From an uncultured Schlesneria sp. (lineage in GTDB: Bacteria; Planctomycetota; Planctomycetia; Planctomycetales; Planctomycetaceae), in NCBI GenBank assembly GCA_903904835.1, contig CAIVEI010000145.1, positions 33,477-97,476 of the forward strand: a DNA stretch of 64,000 bases. The letters are read 5' to 3'. Below the pieces are notes generated by a model. The model was not told the origin of the DNA and did not search any database. It saw nothing but the letters and a program-made list of their open reading frames with translations. Shown piece after piece: positions 56,195-64,000 of this stretch. Each line of letters starts with the position of its first letter. Within the stretch, counting starts at the first letter, position 1. Both the position numbers and the translations under genes were made by a program.

Positions 56195-57772
56195 TCATTC
56201 TCCGTAAATCGGACGATGACGGTACGGTGTTTCGAGAATCAAGATGCACATCGCGGTCAGATAAAGACGGCCAGCCTTATCGGCGTATTCCTCTCCTTCG
56301 CCTTCTGGTCGGGGGCTCCATGAACCGCGGACATCCTGGCCGGGTTTGGAACTCCCTGCGGTGACTTGGTTTTTCACTACGGCATCCAGAATCGTGGTGC
56401 TCCAAAGCTTCCAGTCGTCATCTCCCATGTTGTGGACGACTTGGGTGATGTAGTACCACTCAAACACATTGCGTCTGCCTGCAGACCACTGCGGACGATT
56501 GCGGTCTTCCATCAGGAATTTGACTCCGTCGACCAATGGGGGATGCGTCTTGGGCCAGCCGAGCCACTGGCGGCAAAGCAATCCGATCGCAGTCCGAGCA
56601 ACCGTCACGCGAGACTCAGGCTCGTTCGGCTCGTACTTATAACGCGCACCGCCGTGTTCCTGGACGCGATCGAGAAATCCAGATGATCGCTGGAATTCTT
56701 CCGGTGGAACAGAAATCCCGGCAATTCGAGCAGAATGGAGCGCCATCAAGGCCCAGGCAGTGACCGAGATGTCACCGGACATGACTCGTTGCGTCAACGG
56801 TCGATACTTCCAGCCTCCCATATCAGGATGCTGTGACTCGATGAGGTATTTCACTGCGAGTTCGGCAGCGGGTTGCAATTGAGCGTCATGCGTCATCGCC
56901 AGTGCCTCGCAAAGAGCGATCGTGGCCATGGAGTGTGCATAGAAAGCCGCATTGCGCCCCTGTTCCTGGCGTTGGTCGTGCAAATCCCCCGTCATGGGGT
57001 CTTGGATTTCCCGCAGCCATTTCAGACCTTTTTCAACCACCTGCTGGTGATCGCCCGACTGGTGAGTGTCACCATGACCAAGAAATGCCAGAAGGGCCAG
57101 AGCGGTCGCTCCGGTATCGGTTTTGACATAGGACCGCCCCGCGTCCGGGTATCCCTGGTGCAACTCCCAGTGTCCATCACTTGTCTGGTGTCGCGCGAGC
57201 CATCCGAGTCCCGCCTTGATGGCTCGTTCAGCGTCCGATGATCCCCCGAGTTGTTCGAGGTTTGCGTTGCGTAACCGTTGATTTCTACCAGCCAGGGCTC
57301 CGCCGACGCCCACGGGAACAACACCCAGGGGACCGGGTGATGCGTCGCTGCCAGGGCTGGGTGGCGAGTTTTTTTCTGCAGCCGCGCTGCCTGCAATCGA
57401 TGCGACCTCGACCGGCGTCGCGACGGGCCGGTGCGATTTGGAGGCTGTTGATTGGACCAGCGGACCCGGTTCAGACCAGGTGAGGATCAGCGTGTCGACG
57501 TCACTTCGCCGCTGGGTTTGAAAAGCAATCAAGCCGAGAATCACAAGGACAATTGCATGGACCAGCAGACTGACGGCCAGTCCTTTTCCACCTGAATTGG
57601 CCCATTGACGGAAGTTCTCAAGCCATGTTCGGTTCTCCTTCGGGCTTTCCATCGTATCGAAATCGATAGAAACAACGGTGCGCGGTCCCCTTGATCGGCC
57701 TTTGGAACCTGGCTTGGTTCCCGTCGATTCCCGGTGACGGCTATTTGGTTGTGGTTGATCGCCCGATGACAT
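56195..57772 (-). CDS. Membrane-anchored alpha/alpha-toroid (prenyltransferase/squalene-cyclase-like) protein
   Basis: 525 residues. The cytoplasmic N-terminus is basic, with one membrane helix at about residues 60-80 (LAVSLLVHAIVLVILGLIAF). A Pro/Ser-rich linker follows. Residues ~180-520 are a terpene-cyclase-like alpha/alpha barrel with QxxDGxW-type repeats: GWLARHQTSDGHWEL, AIKAGLGWL, QHPDMGGWKY. No DXDD protonation motif or DDxxD cluster was found, so cyclase activity is doubtful. Common in planctomycetes; its role may be extracellular binding. Its 3' end faces the receiver-like gene. Confidence 0.85.
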   Translation of the reverse strand: MSSGDQPQPNSRHRESTGTKPGSKGRSRGPRTVVSIDFDTMESPKENRTWLENFRQWANSGGKGLAVSLLVHAIVLVILGLIAFQTQRRSDVDTLILTWSEPGPLVQSTASKSHRPVATPVEVASIAGSAAAEKNSPPSPGSDASPGPLGVVPVGVGGALAGRNQRLRNANLEQLGGSSDAERAIKAGLGWLARHQTSDGHWELHQGYPDAGRSYVKTDTGATALALLAFLGHGDTHQSGDHQQVVEKGLKWLREIQDPMTGDLHDQRQEQGRNAAFYAHSMATIALCEALAMTHDAQLQPAAELAVKYLIESQHPDMGGWKYRPLTQRVMSGDISVTAWALMALHSARIAGISVPPEEFQRSSGFLDRVQEHGGARYKYEPNEPESRVTVARTAIGLLCRQWLGWPKTHPPLVDGVKFLMEDRNRPQWSAGRRNVFEWYYITQVVHNMGDDDWKLWSTTILDAVVKNQVTAGSSKPGQDVRGSWSPRPEGEGEEYADKAGRLYLTAMCILILETPYRHRPIYGE

Positions 57773-57850
57773 GGAGTTCCTCTTTGGACATTAGGAATAC
57801 CATATCAATCGGGAATGAATCTATGATAAGTGGTAGATTCGAGTGGAATG

Positions 57851-57880
57851 AAAAGAACCGTCCCCAAATTGAGGACGGCT
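57851..57880 (-). terminator. Intrinsic terminator of the giant autotransporter-like gene
   Basis: On the minus strand a CCGTCC/GGACGG stem (57858-57863 with 57873-57878) with a 9-nt loop is followed by TTCTTTT (plus-strand AAAAGAA at 57851-57857). It lies 35-60 bp after the stop of the 1906-residue gene and before the toroid gene start. Confidence 0.65.
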
Positions 57881-57913
57881 CTTGCGGAATTGAATCAGAC
57901 CGGCTTCAACTGA

Positions 57914-60900
57914 TTAAGGCAGGAATGGATTGCCGGGGTTGGTAGCGTAGTCTTGCGGGAACAGCGGGTTCGGGAACAATGGGTCGGCCGCTGCTCGCAT
58001 GTTGAAGTCAGCATTCTGAAAGGCATTGAAAAGGCTTTGAGTCGTGCCGTTCTGTTGGAAGTTGTTGGTTGAATCGAGGTTGTTTGAGTCGTCAACCTGG
58101 AACAACTGAACCAGCCGTGGTGATGGATTTGCATAGCTGAAGTTGTCTTTAAGTGGATCACTGACCGTGGCATTACGTGCCCCCAGGAACGCACCGTTTG
58201 GCGACGTATTTCCCTGGAGCGGGGAGTAGATGCCGTTAACAAATATTGTGTTGACGAATGGGCTCTGGATGTTGACCGTGTTACCCTTGTTGCCAACCAG
58301 ACGGAGATCCATTTGAGCCGTGTAGTCCCAATAGACCGTGCTGAGTCCTGGTAGAGCGACTCGGACACTCGGAAGCGGTTGCCAGGCCAATCCGTTTTGT
58401 GGATTGTACTGAACGAACGATTCGATGTGCAGGTCATTGGCGACGTTACCGGAAATCGTGTTTCCCTGGATATCCGCAGCCAGATACGATTCCGTACTGA
58501 CTCGAATGAACACGCCGTCCGCAGCTCTCAAGTTCTTGTTAGTTCCGTTGAACTGGATGGTGTTGTTGTAGAGGTTCAGTGCCGCATTGTCTGTGGTGGG
58601 CAGCCACAGGTAGTTACTTAAGTATGCGGCGTCAAGGATCGGTGCTGTTGTGCTTGTGTTCGTGAAGAAGCCACCGTTGAATGCCTCAGGATCGTTCGGA
58701 TTAAATGGAATTGGAGGATTGGAAGCTGCATTCGAATCGAGGAAGTTTGTGAATTCGTTCGTGAGGGAATATCCAGCGTTCAGTTCCATCCTGACGCCAA
58801 GATTACCGTTGTTATCGATGACGTTGTTGGAAATGTTAAACGTGCTGAAGGTACCGCTTGTAAAACCTGGATAACGGTAGTCGCTGAAGTTACCTTCGAG
58901 CAGAATATTGATACCTGTTCCTCCGTTGTTGATGATGCTCGAATTGGTGATATTCGCATTTAACAAGCCACCCAGGTTACCTTCACCGTCCCCGGTACCC
59001 GTCGATGTTGCGGAGTTATCCACAAAGTCGTTCCCGTGGAGGTTGATTCCGTTCAGCGTATTCCCTTGGATAATGGACTCGTTGACATTCAAGGTTCCTT
59101 TTCCAGCAGCGTTGAACAACCACGGCGTGCTCACGGTTCCGTCGACGATTATCAGCCTGGAAAGTGCCTCGAAATTGATACCGTTGCCACCGTTTGCATT
59201 GGTTGGCAAAGGACCACCGATCAGGACTCGGTCGACTGACACGGTCGCAGTAGCCTCAAGTCCCGCTTGCATATGGATACCGTCACTGGCGTTAGATTGA
59301 ATCACGGTCGAGTAAAGCGGTGTCGCGTGAGCAACATCCCCTTCGATCAGGACGTCATGATTACCGCCGAGATACTGAAGCAGGACCCCGCTTAAGCCCG
59401 TCGGATTGACGCCAAAACCGTTGTGGTTAATTTCCGTGTTTCCTGTATTCGCACTGACTTGCATGAATGTAATCGACGGTGCGTCAAACGTCAGGAATGG
59501 ATTGTTATTCGCCACATCGGTCGGTGTGATCGTACTGGTCACGAAGATACCGTTCGATCCGTTGTCATTAATTTGAACGTTATCCAGGGTCGACCGCTCG
59601 TTTCCAAGCTCGTACCCGAACGACGATCCAGGTGCGAGACTGATTCGAAGACCGTTTTGGGCGTTCGTGTCAAACGTTGTATTGTATGCGTTAAGAACCA
59701 GAAGCGAATCGCCACAAAGGTCGACTCGTGCGCCTTGTCCGACGCCAGCTAATCCATTGTTATTTAGCGAGTCCCCGATCAGGTTAATTCGATTCGGAGT
59801 TCCCGTGAATTGCTGATTAGGATCTTGAGGGTCGCTGCCAAGTCCGTAGAACCGCAGGCCGTTCACCCCGTTACCTTGCATAAAGCTATCCACGATATTC
59901 GCTTGAACCAGCGATGCGGATGTTCGATTGAACAATATCCCATTGACCCCGTTGCCGTTCATCAAGGTATCGTAGATGCTCGCGTGCATGTACGACGTGC
60001 CGTTGCTGTTCAACACGATTCCGTTCACTTTGTTGTTCGAGAACGAACTCATCCCTGTGAAGTTTGCATTGGGTATTGTCTGGATCAGAAGGTTTAACGT
60101 ACTGTTGTCGTTGGTCGTTGCAGACAGACCACTGCCCGTGGCGAGTCCATTGGAATTCAATCCGCTGCCAGACGTATTGCTGGAGACAAAGTTGGTCAGT
60201 GTAATGTTTTCAACAGCATTTCCGTTGACGACGATCGAGAGGTTGTCGCCACCAGTGGTTGAGGAGTTTTCTCCTGAAGCCGATCCATTGCCACTGATCG
60301 TGTCATTGTTATTCGAGTAGTTGAGAACAGCGTTACCCGAGTTTTGCAACAGCAGTCCATTATTGGCGTTGTTGGTGATCGTGTTGTCGTGGCTATACAC
60401 AGTCAACCCGCCAGTTGAAGTCCCATCGGCTGACAACACAACCCCATAGTTGAAATTGGAACTGATTGTGTTGAAGGCGAGAATCGCGTTCAGACTTGAG
60501 CTGTCGCTTCGACCAATCTCAAGGCCGCCTCCCGAAAAGACCGGCTTTCCGTCAACGACACCAAGTCCGTTTGACGTCAATGTGTTGTTCTGGATGACGA
60601 CATTTGAAGCAGTTGCAGTTCCTGCTGTTTCTACATGAATGCCGAATCCGCCGTATCCCGATACTGTGTTGGTGTCAATAATGGATGACCGTGCGGACGA
60701 ATTACCAAGTGTCGCGTTTCCGGATGCGATAACATGAATCCCATCACCTCCATTTCCGGCACCAGGTGTTGATGAGCCGAACACGCCTCCAGAGGCCTCA
60801 ACTGCGACGCTGGAAGCGAGCGGTTGATTGACCTTGCCGGTCGCTGTCAAGCCATTGCTGAAGGTGACGGTCAGCAACGAACTGTTCGTTGCCGCCGAAG

Positions 60901-63634
60901 TGAGTGGCGTACTGCCGCCATTCTGTTCAAACCTGGCTGTGGCATTAAAGACATCCTTCGGAGCGAATCCAGTGAAGCCCATAGGCAACATTTGAGTATT
61001 CGCGGCGAGTCCAGAGTTGGCATTTGTTGCTGGCAGGTTAGTCGCAGTCATGAGGAGCGGCGATGAACCTGCGATCACATTTCTATTATTGAGCGAACTT
61101 AACAGCGTGTCATTTATCGGCTGAAGGACAACAGGGTTGATCGTGCCTAGCAAGCCCTGGTTCGTCTTTGCGATATTCGCAGGTGTTCCAGTAAGGTCCC
61201 AGAGTACGCTCGTAATATTGACACCTGGGTCGGAAAGGTTCGTGATCGTGAACGGAGCGGTTCCGCTGATTCCATTGAAGGAGAACGAAAACGCATCGTG
61301 CGGCGCGGGGGTCGAGACTGACGCCGAATTGGAGATCGTATTGTTGGTGATGTCGTAAGTCAGTGCCGCCGTTCCGGAAGCCGCGAGGTTAATTGCAGAA
61401 ACTACGTTGAAATTGAAGGCGTTACCAGGGTTCGAGATGCTGCCGTCAGCGTTTTTAATTAATTGGCCACCGATGGTGATGTCTGTTGTTCCACTGTCAG
61501 AGATCAGGCCAATACCATATTGTAGATTTCCGGTTGCAGAATTGTTAATCGCTGACGTTGATGCCAGACCAAATTCGTTATTCACCACATTGAAGGTGCT
61601 AACCGAATTGTTGGTCGTGTAGATGTGCAAACCGTCCAACGTATTCGCGGTGAAGACGTTGTTGATGATGCCAAAAGCCGGTGGTGTTACAAGTGTCATT
61701 CCCGTTGGGGTGACAGGAGTAGCAGTTGTCGAGACCGGAGTCTTGAAGTTCAGAGTTCCTCCGTTAGCGTCCAGTTCCAGCCCGTTCTGCAAATTGTTAC
61801 TAAACGTGTTCGGTGCCACGACAGCCGGAGTACTTCCGACGGCCGCAGTACTTGTCCCGCCGATCAGACCACCGATTGAAGCACCTGCTTCCGCGTTCAG
61901 TTTCAAACCAGAGTTACCGTTCTTATTGAATGTGTTCCCCTGGACAAGGACTTCGAGAGGATTAACAAACGGTGGTGAACCGTGATTGGTGACGTTGATG
62001 CCGTCGCTGACGTTGTCGTGAATATTGTTGTTGGTGAACTGCGCTTCCGAACCAGCTGGGATGTTTCCAGTCGGATAGGTGCCAGACGTGAACGTCCCCG
62101 AAAGGTTGGTCAGCGATACGCCATTTAACCCCTTCAAGATTTCGTTGTTGTTGATGTTCACGGCGAAATTGTTGTTGCCGCGAATTCCATTGCCTGTCGC
62201 ACTTCCGGTAATTTGGAAGCCAGAGACTTCCATGCCGAGTGTGTTTCCGCCGGCCAAGGTGATGACATCACCTCCCGTGCTGTTATACAGCATCGGTGCA
62301 GAACCGCCTGTGTAGCCCGGCAACGTCAAGGTTTGCCCGGGCAGATTGGCGGTCGTGAACGTGTGCGCCATCGAGGTGCTCAACAGGTGCTGGCCGCTGA
62401 ACAATTCGAGTGTCGTTGTCGTATCAAGGTTAGTGTTTGACGCATCAGTTCGTGCTTGGACCAGAATCGTGTCATATTGTTGACGCTGGGCAAGCGAGAG
62501 GGCTTCATACTGGGCGATACTGTTGAATGGGCTGTTTGCCTGTCCGTTACCCCCGGTGGCGAGATTCGGATTAATGTTAGCCACGAAGTATGGACGGTGT
62601 GTGCTGGGGTCGATGGCCACATCTGTCGTTGTATAACTGCTTGTTCTCGCGATCACGCGATTCTGGCGGAAGACATTCTGAACCAGTTTGTCGTGAACTC
62701 GTGTGTTGCGAAACCAACGACCAGGTCTGCCACTCGGCAGATTGACAAAAACCTGGAACTGCGTGTTCAGACCAAACACGTGATCGTCGGTGACTTGGAC
62801 ACCGAACTGCACGTCTTCGTTGATCTGGGACAGTATTCGCCCGCTCACACCGGTGAAATCTCCACCCTTCTGGCCATTGCCGGTGAAGTAATAGCCACCG
62901 ATATAGGCATTCAAACCATAACGACCAAGAAACGGGACAGGCCCACCGGTTTCGGCATCGAATCCGGTATAGGATTGTTCAACAGTGTTGTTACGGATGA
63001 GGCCAATCCCACTACCATAAAGCACCGCATTTGGCGTCAATTGGCTATAGAGTACGTGGTCCGCATTGCTGATCGGAATGTATCCGTTGACGCGATAGTC
63101 GACATATCGACCAAGCGATTCAAAGCTGAGGCCAACCTGCTGATAAGGTTGTGCGTGACCGTTGTCAAAATCAAACCAGACCGAAAACCCGACGATGCGG
63201 TCGAGTCCTTCCATCCAGTGTCGCCAGCCGGTTCCCACCGTCGCGCCACCGCGACTGTCGTAGGTCACCATTCCCATCCCGTGTACGAACAGGATTGAGT
63301 CTTCATCGAGCTTGTAGGGGGCGAAGATACCGATGTTCGTGTATCCCGCCTGGTAACCATAAAGGCCACCACCACGCGAATCAATGTTGACCCGTGGTGC
63401 GAATATACGGTCCACACTGGACATGCCGTAAAGTGACCCGGCACCGCTCGGAAGCGGTTGTGCACCGTAGTCGGAAATCGACGACGGACCTTGTGGCATC
63501 ACCTGCCCGCCATTTATGGCGGGCTGGCCGATTTGCACAGTGCCGGCCGGCTCATTGAATTGAGCCCGTGCGATTCCGAACATGGTTGCCCAGGCAACCA
63601 AGCCCAATAGACACCGTTTGACTGAGAGATTCAT
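57914..63634 (-). CDS. Inverse-autotransporter-like giant protein: N-terminal beta-barrel-like part plus beta-helix passenger
   Basis: 1906 residues. ATG at 63634 follows GGAG by 6 nt; signal peptide to about ARAQ (residue 25). Residues ~50-320 resemble a beta-barrel domain: alternating strands such as GWRHWMEGLDRIVGFSVWFDF, QVGLSFESLGRYVDYRVNGY and GLNAYIGGYYFTG. This is like the inverse autotransporter (intimin/invasin-type) barrel. A pectate-lyase-like turn (YFVANINPNLATGGNGQANSPF) follows, and the rest to the end is a right-handed beta-helix of short Asn/Gly repeats (NNNIHDNVSDGINV, NTISSNFNYG, and so on). No C-terminal sorting signal was seen. Likely a surface-displayed adhesin-like protein. 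Confidence 0.85.
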   Translation of the reverse strand: MNLSVKRCLLGLVAWATMFGIARAQFNEPAGTVQIGQPAINGGQVMPQGPSSISDYGAQPLPSGAGSLYGMSSVDRIFAPRVNIDSRGGGLYGYQAGYTNIGIFAPYKLDEDSILFVHGMGMVTYDSRGGATVGTGWRHWMEGLDRIVGFSVWFDFDNGHAQPYQQVGLSFESLGRYVDYRVNGYIPISNADHVLYSQLTPNAVLYGSGIGLIRNNTVEQSYTGFDAETGGPVPFLGRYGLNAYIGGYYFTGNGQKGGDFTGVSGRILSQINEDVQFGVQVTDDHVFGLNTQFQVFVNLPSGRPGRWFRNTRVHDKLVQNVFRQNRVIARTSSYTTTDVAIDPSTHRPYFVANINPNLATGGNGQANSPFNSIAQYEALSLAQRQQYDTILVQARTDASNTNLDTTTTLELFSGQHLLSTSMAHTFTTANLPGQTLTLPGYTGGSAPMLYNSTGGDVITLAGGNTLGMEVSGFQITGSATGNGIRGNNNFAVNINNNEILKGLNGVSLTNLSGTFTSGTYPTGNIPAGSEAQFTNNNIHDNVSDGINVTNHGSPPFVNPLEVLVQGNTFNKNGNSGLKLNAEAGASIGGLIGGTSTAAVGSTPAVVAPNTFSNNLQNGLELDANGGTLNFKTPVSTTATPVTPTGMTLVTPPAFGIINNVFTANTLDGLHIYTTNNSVSTFNVVNNEFGLASTSAINNSATGNLQYGIGLISDSGTTDITIGGQLIKNADGSISNPGNAFNFNVVSAINLAASGTAALTYDITNNTISNSASVSTPAPHDAFSFSFNGISGTAPFTITNLSDPGVNITSVLWDLTGTPANIAKTNQGLLGTINPVVLQPINDTLLSSLNNRNVIAGSSPLLMTATNLPATNANSGLAANTQMLPMGFTGFAPKDVFNATARFEQNGGSTPLTSAATNSSLLTVTFSNGLTATGKVNQPLASSVAVEASGGVFGSSTPGAGNGGDGIHVIASGNATLGNSSARSSIIDTNTVSGYGGFGIHVETAGTATASNVVIQNNTLTSNGLGVVDGKPVFSGGGLEIGRSDSSSLNAILAFNTISSNFNYGVVLSADGTSTGGLTVYSHDNTITNNANNGLLLQNSGNAVLNYSNNNDTISGNGSASGENSSTTGGDNLSIVVNGNAVENITLTNFVSSNTSGSGLNSNGLATGSGLSATTNDNSTLNLLIQTIPNANFTGMSSFSNNKVNGIVLNSNGTSYMHASIYDTLMNGNGVNGILFNRTSASLVQANIVDSFMQGNGVNGLRFYGLGSDPQDPNQQFTGTPNRINLIGDSLNNNGLAGVGQGARVDLCGDSLLVLNAYNTTFDTNAQNGLRISLAPGSSFGYELGNERSTLDNVQINDNGSNGIFVTSTITPTDVANNNPFLTFDAPSITFMQVSANTGNTEINHNGFGVNPTGLSGVLLQYLGGNHDVLIEGDVAHATPLYSTVIQSNASDGIHMQAGLEATATVSVDRVLIGGPLPTNANGGNGINFEALSRLIIVDGTVSTPWLFNAAGKGTLNVNESIIQGNTLNGINLHGNDFVDNSATSTGTGDGEGNLGGLLNANITNSSIINNGGTGINILLEGNFSDYRYPGFTSGTFSTFNISNNVIDNNGNLGVRMELNAGYSLTNEFTNFLDSNAASNPPIPFNPNDPEAFNGGFFTNTSTTAPILDAAYLSNYLWLPTTDNAALNLYNNTIQFNGTNKNLRAADGVFIRVSTESYLAADIQGNTISGNVANDLHIESFVQYNPQNGLAWQPLPSVRVALPGLSTVYWDYTAQMDLRLVGNKGNTVNIQSPFVNTIFVNGIYSPLQGNTSPNGAFLGARNATVSDPLKDNFSYANPSPRLVQLFQVDDSNNLDSTNNFQQNGTTQSLFNAFQNADFNMRAAADPLFPNPLFPQDYATNPGNPFLP

Positions 63635-64000
63635 CGGTTGCTCCAGCGTCCTGCTGCGAAAACCTGCCCTAAATTACCGCTTCTTCCGACGAGCCCGGCG
63701 CATGTCAGACTCTGACGGCTATTCCGCCTCTAGCGGTTATCTCTAGTTTTCGGAAAAGTCGTGATCGCCGGTTGAGGCAAAAACCGTTAAGTCGTGCACT
63801 TTTGGCTTAATCACGAGAAATCTGCCAAAGCACCCAAACTTCCCAATCGCCGAAAACCCCATGGTTGGTACGATCGAAGTCGGTAATCGGGTATCATTTG
63901 TCGCTGGCAATCCGTTTGTCAGACCGCAGAACGGCAGGTTCCGCCGTTCCACGGCAGTTCAAACGGATGGTAACGGGCGTTAAGAACTGCCAACATTCGC
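63635..64000. other. Region upstream of the giant gene
   Basis: 366 bp to the window end. No gene was recognised; small frames here lack homology. It should hold the promoter of the autotransporter-like gene. Confidence 0.35.

Noticed and set aside
57914..63298. Numerous plus-strand frames opposite the giant gene
   Set aside because: Antisense of the Asn/Gly-rich beta-helix; no domain or start signals.
63743..63952. Short minus frame at the window end
   Set aside because: 70 codons, no homology, upstream of a gene with its own clear start.

Overview
The window looks like a chromosome segment from a member of the Planctomycetota (class Planctomycetia). It has six DUF1559 pseudopilin-like proteins with the H-X9-DG motif, PVC-type cytochrome/dehydrogenase proteins, sulfatase and formylglycine-enzyme domains, SASA esterases, a BatA/VWA membrane protein, and the rplY-pth-rpsF-ssb-rplI operon. 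No rRNA, tRNA, CRISPR array, phage or transposase gene was recognised. The genus cannot be fixed from sequence reading alone.

Layout. 1-6.7 kb: the 3' end of a secreted protein, an FGE-domain protein without the catalytic cysteines, a BatA/VWA protein, a DUF2752 protein and two tandem paralogous lipoproteins, closed by a strong bidirectional terminator. 6.7-9.7 kb: translation/replication operon on the minus strand. 10-15.3 kb: a two-gene set in which a PVC-type dehydrogenase (with an SGNH domain) and its haem/HEAT part are separate proteins. 15.6-20.2 kb: esterase, sulfatase and double esterase, probably acting on acetylated and sulfated glycans. 20.6-22.4 kb: exported rhodanese plus a PiT-family permease. 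22.5-33.7 kb: six DUF1559 genes, an XRE regulator with a periplasmic-binding-protein-like domain, a cysteine-rich membrane protein and a PepSY reductase-like protein. 34.2-36.4 kb: complete tungstate-type ABC importer (tupBCA). 36.4-43.8 kb: HtrA-like protease, YbjQ/EamA pair, sugar dehydrogenase with two haem sites, SpoIIE phosphatase and Ldh2-family dehydrogenase. 43.8-45.8 kb: a 2-kb gene-free block made of diverged repeat modules. 45.8-55.3 kb: an MFS transporter and the kdp potassium pump operon (a 26-residue peptide, kdpF, kdpA, kdpB, kdpC, kdpD) with no kdpE. 55.8-63.6 kb: a receiver-like protein lacking its phospho-acceptor, a membrane-anchored alpha/alpha-toroid protein and a 1906-residue protein with an N-terminal barrel-like part followed by a beta-helix, resembling an inverse autotransporter.

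Working together: the esterase/sulfatase genes overlap or are adjacent and suit polysaccharide breakdown. The kdp genes form one high-affinity K+ uptake unit with its sensor. tupBCA is a self-contained oxyanion importer, and the XRE/PBP regulator 8 kb away is a candidate partner. Three families of short inverted-repeat elements are scattered through intergenic gaps, and two of them occur twice. Several proteins have lost key residues (FGE cysteines, one SASA serine, the receiver aspartate, a PiT aspartate), a recurrent theme here. Where start codons are uncertain, the choice and the alternatives are given in each entry.
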